Positions 35,738-42,766 of a DNA stretch of 49,325 nucleotides are shown one piece after another. Position numbers and translations under genes: made by a program. How positions within the stretch are numbered: the first letter of the stretch is position 1; each line of letters starts with the position of its first letter. Under the pieces are notes generated by a model, which saw only the letters and a program-made list of their open reading frames with translations, searched no databases and had not been told where the DNA came from. Origin of the DNA: Spirochaetaceae bacterium. Its GTDB lineage: Bacteria; Spirochaetota; Spirochaetia; DSM-27196; SKKC01. The stretch covers positions 1-49,325 of the forward strand of contig RECN01000046.1 in NCBI GenBank assembly GCA_007694005.1. Reading direction: 5' to 3'.

Positions 35738-36877
35738 CTAATCTGAGTCCAGCTCGTCGGCGCGCACCCAGCCATCGCCGTTCTGCGCGGTCTGCACGCG
35801 GAACCACAGCTCCGATGCACCGGTGTGTTCGTCAATGCGATGAAAGGCCTCTATCGCACGTACCCGGCTATCCGCCTCAAGCGCAGGGACGTCGCGTGTA
35901 CTGCCTCCGGGTGCACCGTGGAGCGCAGCCGCTTCGCTGCCGACGGTATACAGGCGGGGGAAGGTGTCCTGCCAGAGTTGTGTCACCGATTGTGTCGGTT
36001 GGAACGGGCCGTCCGAGCGAAAAAAGCTGCGCATCTGCAGCCGATACCGTGTGGACGAACCCATCGGAGTCATGAAGAGGGCAAACTCATCGATAAACGC
36101 CGCCTGCGACGATCCCGTGTGGTCGTCCCCCGCGCGGGAGATGAATTGTCCGTCTTCGTCGCGCATCCTGTGCCGGGCCGTGTACACGAATCCATCCGGG
36201 TATCGAAGCTCGCGGATCAGAACGGCAATCGGCAGCATGGAACTCCGTTCAACGTTCAGCAGCATGGTTGCGCGGGAGGTGTGGGTGTACAGGCGTTCGA
36301 GTCCGGGCAAAAACTGCACCGAGAGCGCGAGCACTGAATCGCCGAAGGCATTGTCAAACCGGACATTCTCCACCGCCATAGGGAGAAAACCGGTGGTTGT
36401 ACTCCCGGTGCCCGAGGTCGCGCCGATGTACCAGTCGTACAGATACCCGAGGTCAAGCAGGACCCGTTCCCCGTCGCGTTCGATGTACAGCGTGCCGTAG
36501 CTCAACTCGGCCAGCCAGAGGGTCGCCGGACCTTCATCGTTCTCTGCCACCATTGCAAAAGGTACCGTTTCGTTTCGGGGAAGCTGCCCGACAACAATCC
36601 CGTTGCGTTCCGCGAGGATGCGATACACACCGATGCGCCGCCCGTCAGCCGTGAGCAGATCACGATCCGCTTCATCATCATCCAGAACGGATGGAAACCC
36701 CCCGAACACATAGCGGTCTTCAGCCTCCATCGGATCTCCGGAAAACGCGTTCGGCCGCAGGACCGTCTGCACGTCGGGCACGAAACGGATACCTCCACTT
36801 TCCTCGCCGGAAAGGGCGAAAAGTGACAGAGGAAACAGGAAGATAAACGACAGGATGATGAGCGTATACTGTCTCAT
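35738..36877 (-). CDS. Exported protein with C-terminal SH3-like domain, function unknown
   Basis: This 379-residue protein has a signal peptide (MRQYTLIILSFIFLFPLSLFA), a long beta-rich middle of unknown family, and a C-terminal bacterial SH3-like segment of about 45 residues (RAIEAFHRIDEHTGASELWFRVQTAQNGDGWVRADEL). SH3-like domains of exported proteins often bind cell-wall peptides. Its start codon overlaps the stop of the DUF402 gene in ATGA, so it is translationally coupled to it. The UbiA gene follows. It is probably periplasmic. Confidence 0.8.
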   Translation of the reverse strand: MRQYTLIILSFIFLFPLSLFALSGEESGGIRFVPDVQTVLRPNAFSGDPMEAEDRYVFGGFPSVLDDDEADRDLLTADGRRIGVYRILAERNGIVVGQLPRNETVPFAMVAENDEGPATLWLAELSYGTLYIERDGERVLLDLGYLYDWYIGATSGTGSTTTGFLPMAVENVRFDNAFGDSVLALSVQFLPGLERLYTHTSRATMLLNVERSSMLPIAVLIRELRYPDGFVYTARHRMRDEDGQFISRAGDDHTGSSQAAFIDEFALFMTPMGSSTRYRLQMRSFFRSDGPFQPTQSVTQLWQDTFPRLYTVGSEAAALHGAPGGSTRDVPALEADSRVRAIEAFHRIDEHTGASELWFRVQTAQNGDGWVRADELDSD

Positions 36878-37356
36878 GACGCGCGCAGTCGCTCGAACGG
36901 CCAGGATGCCTCCTGTATCAGCGCGAGAAGTGTCTCCGCTGCTGAAAGAGCCACTGTCCTCTCGTGGTCAGGGATCGGAAGCTCATCGAACTCGTCCTTA
37001 TCCAGAATCATGTACTCGCCGGCCGGATTGACCGAGATATCGAGTGCGAGGTCATCGGCCCGGATCTCCGTGTCGGTAAGCACCGCAGGGCGCGTAATGT
37101 TGCAGTAATAGCCCTTCAGCGTACCGTCCGGGGACGAAACCTCAAATACGTTGTAATAGCGGTCTTCGAAAAAATGCTCCACCATGCGATCGCCTTTCGT
37201 CAGTTCGAAGGCTCCGCCATCGGCCGAATCGAGTGCGAAGACCGCCGATACGGCGATGTGCCCCTGTACCGTGTTACGCGCGAGCAGTTCAGCAGGATAG
37301 TGCAACTTCTCCCTGCCGGTATGGTCGAGTTTATAGACTGTATAGGTGCCGTGCAT
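36874..37356 (-). CDS. DUF402 family protein
   Basis: This small soluble protein of 160 residues is related to the DUF402 family, which includes the nucleoside di/triphosphatase NtdP and FomD. The conserved features are an early Tyr/Lys-rich strand (YTVYKLDHTG), EVSSPDGTLKGYYCNITRPA (the W/Y-Y-x-N-I-x-P motif), DLALDISVNPAGEYMILDKDEFDE with the Asp/Glu residues that bind metal in the family. Hydrolysis of a nucleotide or nucleoside-linked phosphate is likely, but the substrate is unknown. It is the first gene of a three-gene minus-strand operon, overlapping the SH3-like gene by four bases. Confidence 0.85.
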   Translation of the reverse strand: MHGTYTVYKLDHTGREKLHYPAELLARNTVQGHIAVSAVFALDSADGGAFELTKGDRMVEHFFEDRYYNVFEVSSPDGTLKGYYCNITRPAVLTDTEIRADDLALDISVNPAGEYMILDKDEFDELPIPDHERTVALSAAETLLALIQEASWPFERLRAS

Positions 37357-37417
37357 GCCTGCTCCGATAGCTTTGTGTACCTGTTTTCGGGTATACTGTT
37401 CAAGGCGGGTACTTCAG

Positions 37418-37753
37418 ATGGAACAACAGAGTCCCGGCGATCAGAAACCCCGTTCTCGCCGACGGGCATCATTCTGGACCTATCCTATATCCAACTTCTA
37501 CCCGGGATACGGTGACAGCGATGGCCGCCTCGAACGCATCGAGCCTATTTCCGCCGTCAGCATGCAGCGGATTCTCCCTCGCTACGACCTGTCTACCTCA
37601 CGAACGCGCACGACCGGCCTGGGCCCGGCACTCATAGAAACACCGGTCTTCTTCCAGAACCGGGTCAATACCGAGCGACGGGCCGCCGAGGATGAATCCG
37701 AAGCATATTTTGAGGATGATGACACCGGACAGATTTTCGACATCGATGCATGA
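37418..37753 (+). CDS. Hypothetical protein, 111 residues
   Basis: This small protein has a basic N-terminus (DQKPRSRRRASF), Tyr/Pro-rich middle (YPISNFYPGYGD) and a strongly acidic tail (DESEAYFEDDDTGQIFDIDA). It has no signal peptide or membrane segment, and I recognise no family. It is divergent from the DUF402 gene and precedes the YjfB-like gene by 54 bases. The ATG at 37418 is chosen; an upstream in-frame ATG at 37346 overlaps the DUF402 start and lacks a ribosome binding site. Confidence 0.55.
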   Translation: MEQQSPGDQKPRSRRRASFWTYPISNFYPGYGDSDGRLERIEPISAVSMQRILPRYDLSTSRTRTTGLGPALIETPVFFQNRVNTERRAAEDESEAYFEDDDTGQIFDIDA

Positions 37754-37807
37754 GTCCTCGCGGACGGCTGATTTACATTCCGCCGCGACATTAGTTACAC
37801 TCTGGGT

Positions 37808-38011
37808 ATGGTACAGCAGATAGCACATATGCAGACATCACTACAGCAGGCTCAGCTTCAGAACGAGGCGTCCGCTGCAACCATGCGAATGGCTCTCGAT
37901 ACTGCAGAGCAGCAGGGAGACGGCATAGAACGACTTATGTCGGACAGCATGCAGGTCGCCGGGACTATACAGGATCCTGCCCTCGGGAACACCGTCGACG
38001 TACAGGCCTGA
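37808..38011 (+). CDS. YjfB-family putative motility protein
   Basis: This 67-residue protein is like the YjfB family of small proteins linked with flagellar motility in Bacillus and spirochaetes. The family pattern is a first helix of Gln/Ser/Met (ALSQSQLQQ-like, here MQTSLQQAQLQNEAS), then MRMALDTAEQQG and a short ending with PALGNTVDVQA, matching the usual NPHLGxxID(I/V). The start ATG 37808 has no strong ribosome binding site. No flagellar gene is in the window, so it is an orphan copy. Confidence 0.8.
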   Translation: MVQQIAHMQTSLQQAQLQNEASAATMRMALDTAEQQGDGIERLMSDSMQVAGTIQDPALGNTVDVQA

Positions 38012-38069
38012 ACACAGGTCTCTGACGGATCTTCTTGCGGCAGCGGCTGCAGACCCCTTACACTGAGAC

Positions 38070-38570
38070 ATGCGTATCGCCGTACTCAGTGACATACACG
38101 ACAACATCTGGAATCTCGAGAAGGCTCTGCACATACTCGAAGGGTATGATGCCGGCCTCATGTGTTTCCTCGGTGACTTCTGTGCGCCCTTCACGCTCAA
38201 GCAGCTTGCCGAAGGCTTCCCGGGTCCCGTGCACGTCGTGTTCGGGAACAACGATGGCGATCAGTTTTTGCTGGCACGCATCGCTTCCGGGTTTGATCAC
38301 GTCACCCTGCACGGGCAGTTCGCCGAGGTCACCGTAGACAGTCGCCTGGTCGCCCTGAATCACTACCCCGAGATCGCAAAACCGATCGCCCAGAGCGGCG
38401 ACTACGATGCGGTCTTCAGCGGTCACGACCACAAACGCTATGTACACCGCTACGACACCTGTCTCTGGGCGAACCCCGGCGAAATCATGGGTCGGTTCGG
38501 CGAACCGAGCTTCGGGCTCTACGATACCGAGACCGGTGATTTCGTGCACGTGGATATCGAGACGACCTAG
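38070..38570 (+). CDS. YfcE/MJ0936-family metallophosphodiesterase
   Basis: The 166-residue calcineurin-like phosphoesterase has its metal ligands in order: SDIHDN (D8, H10), FLGDFCAPF (Asp), FGNNDGD (Asn), LNHYPE (His) and SGHDHKR (His-x-His) near residue 115. This group hydrolyses phosphodiesters such as 2',3'-cyclic nucleotides, using two divalent metals. The physiological substrate is not known. It begins about 58 bases after the YjfB gene and precedes the sugar-kinase-like gene by 32 bases. Confidence 0.9.
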   Translation: MRIAVLSDIHDNIWNLEKALHILEGYDAGLMCFLGDFCAPFTLKQLAEGFPGPVHVVFGNNDGDQFLLARIASGFDHVTLHGQFAEVTVDSRLVALNHYPEIAKPIAQSGDYDAVFSGHDHKRYVHRYDTCLWANPGEIMGRFGEPSFGLYDTETGDFVHVDIETT

Positions 38571-38602
38571 CGATTGCTCTGTGTCGCGAAGAACGAGCGC
38601 GC

Positions 38603-39622
38603 ATGCAACGACCCCCCTTCCTTGAAACAGTACGCCGGTTATACTCATTCGATACGGAGATACAGGACTTCAGGCTCTTTGGAGACGGGCACATCCATCA
38701 GACCTTTCTGATCAGCACTGCTACACAACCATACATCCTGCAGCGCTTCAATATTGAGGTGTTCGAGTACCCCGAACGGATTTCGCACAACCATGCGATT
38801 ATGCTTTGCGAAATCGACAGGGATACGCTGCCCTTTATCCTGCCTTTGCCTGTTGCGAATACGCGGGGTGAGCTGTTTTCTTTTATCGATGGAGCCTGGT
38901 TTCGACTCTCGCCCTTTGTGCCCGGCACCTGTGTCAACGAAGTGAAGTCGACGCATCAGGCATATCTGGCAGCCCGTGCCTTTGCCCGATTGATCGAGGC
39001 GGGCATGCACATTCCCGCATCAACGTTTCAGGAACCCATACCGGGCTTTCATGACCTTGATTTGCGGTATCAACAGTTCTCGCAGGCAGTCGCAGAAACG
39101 CAACGGAGTGTCTCAGGCGACCTGAAGGAACTCGTGGACTTCTATGCGGAACAGGGAACACTGATAGACGAGTATGTGTCGTGGAAGAACAGGCTTCCAC
39201 GACGGATGACCCATAACGACACCAAGATAAACAATCTGATCTACGCAGAGGATGGATCGGAGGTTGCCGCCGTGATCGATCTGGATACGATCATGGCCGG
39301 ATACGTGATGTATGACTTTGGAGACCTGGTCCGAACCGTGGCGTGTACGGAAAGCGAATCGTCCGTGAACTGGGCACATATCAGGGTCGACCAGGACCGG
39401 TACGACGCGCTCATGCAGGGCTTCCAAGATGTGGGTCAAGGGGTCTTTACCCCGGAGGAACTCGAATCCCTGCCCTTCGGCGGAAAAATGATGACATGCA
39501 TCATGGGGCTTCGTTTTTTAACGGATTATCTGAAGGGAAACGTCTACTACCACATTCGCTATGAGCAGCAGAACCTTCACCGGGCGAAGAACCAGATGCA
39601 TCTGCTGATGGCACTGTTGTAG
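38603..39622 (+). CDS. NahK-like phosphotransferase (N-acetylhexosamine kinase family)
   Basis: The 339-residue protein belongs to the aminoglycoside-phosphotransferase (APH) kinase fold. It has HNDTKINNLIYAEDGS with the catalytic Asp of the Brenner motif near residue 205, and VIDLDTIMAGYVMYDFGDLVRT with the metal-binding Asp. The latter layout is that of N-acetylhexosamine 1-kinase (NahK) and its relatives, which phosphorylate the C1 of GlcNAc/GalNAc. It is followed by tRNA-Arg on the opposite strand. The exact sugar cannot be read from the sequence. Confidence 0.85.
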   Translation: MQRPPFLETVRRLYSFDTEIQDFRLFGDGHIHQTFLISTATQPYILQRFNIEVFEYPERISHNHAIMLCEIDRDTLPFILPLPVANTRGELFSFIDGAWFRLSPFVPGTCVNEVKSTHQAYLAARAFARLIEAGMHIPASTFQEPIPGFHDLDLRYQQFSQAVAETQRSVSGDLKELVDFYAEQGTLIDEYVSWKNRLPRRMTHNDTKINNLIYAEDGSEVAAVIDLDTIMAGYVMYDFGDLVRTVACTESESSVNWAHIRVDQDRYDALMQGFQDVGQGVFTPEELESLPFGGKMMTCIMGLRFLTDYLKGNVYYHIRYEQQNLHRAKNQMHLLMALL

Positions 39623-39627
39623 GAGTT

Positions 39628-39701
39628 TACCCCGAACGCGATTCGAACGCGTGACCTGCTGCTTAGGAGGCAGCCGCTCTATCCTGCTGAGCTATCGGGG
39701 C
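39628..39701 (-). tRNA. tRNA-Arg (anticodon CCU)
   Basis: Read on the minus strand, the 74-base cloverleaf has acceptor GCCCCGA/TCGGGGT, D-stem GCTC/GAGC, anticodon stem GCTGC/GCAGC with loop CTCCTAA (anticodon CCU, reading AGG), variable AGGTC and T-stem ACGCG/CGCGT with loop TTCGAAT. The G1-U72 pair is a wobble. The 3' CCA is not encoded. It follows its own promoter at 39725-39753. Confidence 0.95.
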
Positions 39702-39724
39702 AGGGTGTTTGATCTGTGTGCCGA

Positions 39725-39753
39725 AGTCTAAGAAGCTCAATGCTTCCTGTCAA
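39725..39753 (-). promoter_or_regulatory. Near-consensus sigma-70 promoter for tRNA-Arg
   Basis: On the minus strand TTGACA (complement of 39748-39753) and TAGACT (complement of 39725-39730) are separated by exactly 17 bases, 24 bases upstream of the mature 5' end of the tRNA. It is the clearest promoter in the window. Confidence 0.8.
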
Positions 39754-39767
39754 CGTGTGAAACGGGC

Positions 39768-39804
39768 AAAAAAAACCCGGAGTGCCAGGAGGGGGCACGC
39801 CGGG
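39768..39804 (-). terminator. Intrinsic terminator of the outer-membrane protein transcript
   Basis: On the minus strand CCCGG-C-GTGCC pairs with GGCAC-T-CCGGG, one mismatch in the stem, followed by eight T residues (complement of 39768-39775). It ends the transcript of the barrel gene at 39972-41024, about 170 bases after its stop codon, and stands before the tRNA promoter. Confidence 0.85.
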
Positions 39805-39971
39805 ATAACCGCCTTCCGTACCATGATCGGGCGGTCCTCTAAGACTGGTGCGGCCGGTCTCGAAACATTGCTGCTGTATGACGACCTGCCGCCGCTCGGT
39901 TTGTGTCCGACGCGTAGCCGGGAAAATACCGCACTACGCGAAGGAAATCCAGCGTTCCCAGTAAATCTTCC
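39805..39971 (-). other. Long untranslated 3' region of the barrel gene
   Basis: About 167 bases between the barrel-gene stop and its terminator. It contains two short inverted repeats, GACTGG-TGCGG-CCGGTC (39843-39859) and a GCGTAG/CTACGC pair near 39911-39938, but no open frame with a ribosome binding site. It may simply be a long 3' UTR, or a processed small RNA. Confidence 0.35.
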
Positions 39972-41024
39972 TTAGAACTGAATTCTCGTGCCGATCTGAG
40001 CTCCAAGACTTCCGCTTCCGAACTCATATGAAGCGCCAAGGTCGAGGTTCAGCATGAACAGGCGAAGGCCGAGGCCGCCGAAGACGCGGGTATTGAACAC
40101 GCCGTCCTGTGTGGCGAGGAAGCCGAACTCGTTGCCGGTGATGTTGAACTCGCCCTGGTCGCTTGCCGCGAGGGCGTCCTGGATCTGTTGACGGTCAGTG
40201 CTTGAGAGATCATCCCATTCAGTGCCATCGACAAGTAACTGCGAAGCAACACCACCACCAACGCTCGATGTGCTGTACGACAGTCCAACGCCTGCAAATG
40301 GCTGGAATATCAGCAAGCGCTTGCTCGCCTGAGCGGTAAAGTCGAACACGGTGGTTTCCCATTCAAGAAACAGATTTGGGTCACTGAAGCTAAGCTCCGC
40401 ACTTGTGGAAGGACCTGTTGGAACATTCGCAATTTCGACGTCGTCCCCAAGCACACCAGGCACGCCAAGCCGGAAACTCGAGTAGTTCACTCCAAGCCCG
40501 ACTGAAACCTTCGGAAGCAGGATGCCTTCCCGAAGTACGCGGTAGCGGATATCTCCACCAACCAGCAGGTAGTTCAGTTCGAGATCGCCAAGATCGGCAT
40601 CTTCGAGCACACCAATCTTGACACCGACGTCGAAGGGCAGAATTATGCCGCCGACTCTGGCGTCAATGGTGTATCCGGGAAGCGGAAGGCCCGTGCCCTG
40701 CATGCTCTCCGGAAGCTGCGACAGAAGATCCTGCGACTCAAGCCCGAGTTGGGCAAACGCACTATCGAATGCGGCCTGCGGCACGGTCGTTACCCCGAAG
40801 GATACCCCGAGTCCGAAGCGTGGCGGAAATCCGAGCAACTGCCCGATGTGCGCGTCTGCCCACTGCTGCCCTATAGTTGTGTTATGCGGCAATGCGCCGG
40901 CCAGTTCCTCACCGAAAGACTGAAAGCCTTCGGTGAACGCGTCAAAGTCGGAGAACGGATCGGCAACCGCCGTCCCCGCCCCGAGCGCTGCGATCAGCAG
41001 CATCGAAATCAGTATTCGTTTCAT
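39972..41024 (-). CDS. Outer-membrane beta-barrel protein
   Basis: This 350-residue protein has a signal peptide (MKRILISMLLIAALGAGTAVA) and a beta-rich mature part with repeated barrel strands (RFGLGVSFGVTTV, GIILPFDVGVKIG, LLPKVSVGLGVNYSSF, IFQPFAGVGLSYSTSS, RVFGGLGLRLFMLNLDLGASYEFGSGSLGAQIG) and the C-terminal RIQF, whose Phe is the assembly signal. It is longer than simple OmpA-type barrels. It is monocistronic, ended by the terminator at 39768-39804. A TATACT-type -10 box lies at 41075-41080 on the minus strand. The family is not recognised. Confidence 0.8.
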   Translation of the reverse strand: MKRILISMLLIAALGAGTAVADPFSDFDAFTEGFQSFGEELAGALPHNTTIGQQWADAHIGQLLGFPPRFGLGVSFGVTTVPQAAFDSAFAQLGLESQDLLSQLPESMQGTGLPLPGYTIDARVGGIILPFDVGVKIGVLEDADLGDLELNYLLVGGDIRYRVLREGILLPKVSVGLGVNYSSFRLGVPGVLGDDVEIANVPTGPSTSAELSFSDPNLFLEWETTVFDFTAQASKRLLIFQPFAGVGLSYSTSSVGGGVASQLLVDGTEWDDLSSTDRQQIQDALAASDQGEFNITGNEFGFLATQDGVFNTRVFGGLGLRLFMLNLDLGASYEFGSGSLGAQIGTRIQF

Positions 41025-41149
41025 AATCTTATCTCCCCTTAATCCTTAGTTCCGGACTGTACCGGACCGGCTAAAGTATAGCACACAGCAGGGAAATCCA
41101 CATGGGCGGGCGCAATTCTTTCCTGTCCGCGCCACTGGTGTTATGCCAC

Positions 41150-41188
41150 AAAAAAACCCCGCGAGGTCCGGGTAACGGCCTCGCGGGG
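41150..41188 (-). terminator. Intrinsic terminator of glnA
   Basis: On the minus strand CCCCGCGAGG (complement of 41179-41188) pairs with CCTCGCGGGG (complement of 41157-41166) in a perfect 10-bp stem around a 12-base loop, followed by seven T residues. It lies 24 bases downstream of the glnA stop codon. Confidence 0.95.
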
Positions 41189-41212
41189 TGTGTGATTTTG
41201 CGAGGGAATGGA

Positions 41213-42634
41213 TCAGATGTCCGAGTACAGCGCAAACTCGTAGGGATGCGGTCGGGTATCGATCTGCATGACCTCGTTCTCGAGCTTGTACTCGATCCAG
41301 GTCTCCACGACGTCTTTGGTGAACACGTCTCCCTTGAGCAGGAACTCGTGGTCTGCTTCAAGGTGTGCAAGTGCCTCCCGGAGGCTTCCGGGTGTCTTGG
41401 GTACCTTGGCAGCTTCGGCTGCGGGCAGGTCGTAGATGTTCTTGTCGAGGGGCTGGCCCGGATCAATCTTGTTCTGAATACCGTCGATCGCTGCCATGAG
41501 CATGGCACTGAAGGTCAGGTACGCGTTTCCACTCGGGTCCGGGCAGCGGAACTCAAAGCGCTTCGCCTTTTCGCTCTTGGAGTACATCGGGATGCGGACT
41601 GCCGCACTGCGGTTCCGGCTCGAGTAGGCGAGGTTCACGGGAGCCTCAAAGCCCGGTACCAGGCGCTTGTAGCTGTTGGTGGTCGGGTTGCTGAAGGCGA
41701 GCACCGCGGGGGCGTGCTTCAGAAGTCCACCGATAGCGTAGAGTGCAGTCTCGGAGAGGCCGGCGTAGCCATCACCGTAGAACTGATTCTTTCCGTCTTT
41801 CCAGATCGACATGTGCACGTGCATGCCGCTTCCGTTGTCGTTCCACAGCGGCTTGGGCATGAAGGTCACCGTCTTGTTGTGGCGGCGTGCCACGTTCTTG
41901 ATTACGTACTTGTACTTGAGCAGATTGTCTGCCATTTCGACCATGGGCGCAAAGCGCATGTCGATTTCGCACTGACCGCCGGTTGCGACTTCGTGGTGCT
42001 GTGCTTCAATCGAAACACCGAGTGCCTCGAGAATGAGCATCATTTCGCTTCGCATGTCCTGCAGGCTGTCGGTCGGCGGGCAGGGGAAGTAGCCTTCCTT
42101 GTAGCGGGGCTTGTAGCCGAGGTTCGGTTTCTCGTCGCGGCCAGTGTTCCATCGACCTTCAACGGAGTCGACGAAATAGTAGCCTGAGTGCTCGTTCTGG
42201 TCGAAGCGGATGTCGTCGAACACAAAGAATTCCGCTTCCGGGCCGAAGTATATCGTGTCACCAAGACCGGTTGACTTGAGATAGTTCTCCGCCTTGCGGC
42301 ACACGCTTCGGGGATCGCGGGAGTAGTCTTCGCCGCTGATCGGATCGGAAATGTCACAGGTCATGACCAGGGTCTTTGCGGCCATGAAGGGGTCAATGAA
42401 AGCGCTCGAAATGACGGGCTTCATGATCATGTCGCTTTCGTTGATTGCCTGCCATCCGCGGATGCTCGATCCGTCGAATCCGAGACCCTCTGTGAAGGAG
42501 TCTTCGCTTATCTCGTGGGCCGGTACACTGAAATGCTGCCAGAGTCCGGGAAAGTCCATGAAACGAAGGTCTACGACCTGTACGTTTTCCTGCTCGATCA
42601 GATTGAGAATGTCCTTGGGCGAACTATAACTCAT
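41213..42634 (-). CDS. glnA: Glutamine synthetase, type I-beta (adenylylatable)
   Basis: GlnA combines glutamate and ammonia to glutamine, the entry point of nitrogen assimilation. The 473-residue length fits the GSI-beta group. Landmarks are [18 protein letters not shown] (52-69), EAEFFVFD (133-140) with metal-binding Glu, [20 protein letters not shown] (259-278), and NRSAAVRIP (341-349). The adenylylation site is [13 protein letters not shown] with Tyr401, equivalent to E. coli Tyr397, so the enzyme can be switched off by AMP addition. The ATG at 42634 has AGGAGG, and the frame extends to 42661. It stands directly downstream of glnE, the gene for its modifying enzyme. Confidence 0.97.
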   Translation of the reverse strand: MSYSSPKDILNLIEQENVQVVDLRFMDFPGLWQHFSVPAHEISEDSFTEGLGFDGSSIRGWQAINESDMIMKPVISSAFIDPFMAAKTLVMTCDISDPISGEDYSRDPRSVCRKAENYLKSTGLGDTIYFGPEAEFFVFDDIRFDQNEHSGYYFVDSVEGRWNTGRDEKPNLGYKPRYKEGYFPCPPTDSLQDMRSEMMLILEALGVSIEAQHHEVATGGQCEIDMRFAPMVEMADNLLKYKYVIKNVARRHNKTVTFMPKPLWNDNGSGMHVHMSIWKDGKNQFYGDGYAGLSETALYAIGGLLKHAPAVLAFSNPTTNSYKRLVPGFEAPVNLAYSSRNRSAAVRIPMYSKSEKAKRFEFRCPDPSGNAYLTFSAMLMAAIDGIQNKIDPGQPLDKNIYDLPAAEAAKVPKTPGSLREALAHLEADHEFLLKGDVFTKDVVETWIEYKLENEVMQIDTRPHPYEFALYSDI

Positions 42635-42736
42635 ATGTGTTCCTCCTGCGTTATTACTCATGGGAAACTACCACACTCCAAACGGAAAGAAAAGTAGGTC
42701 TGCATAAATATTCGGACATTTACGTCAGAAATCGGC

Positions 42737-42757
42737 AAAAAAACTACATCAATGTAG
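42737..42757 (-). terminator. Hairpin with T-run between glnE and glnA
   Basis: CTACAT-TG-ATGTAG on the minus strand (complement of 42744-42757) is a perfect 6-bp inverted repeat followed by seven T residues. It lies ten bases after the glnE stop and about 100 bases before glnA. The stem is short and AT-rich, so it is a weak or partial terminator, or an operator, for the step from glnE to glnA. Confidence 0.5.
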
Positions 42758-42766
42758 GCATATGAG

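Noticed and set aside
39709-39975. Plus-strand open frame of 88 residues between the tRNA and the barrel gene
   Set aside because: It crosses the tRNA promoter and the terminator of the barrel gene, and its composition is not protein-like.
41102-42187. Plus-strand open frame of 361 residues
   Set aside because: It is antisense to glnA and runs through the glnA terminator; no family motif.
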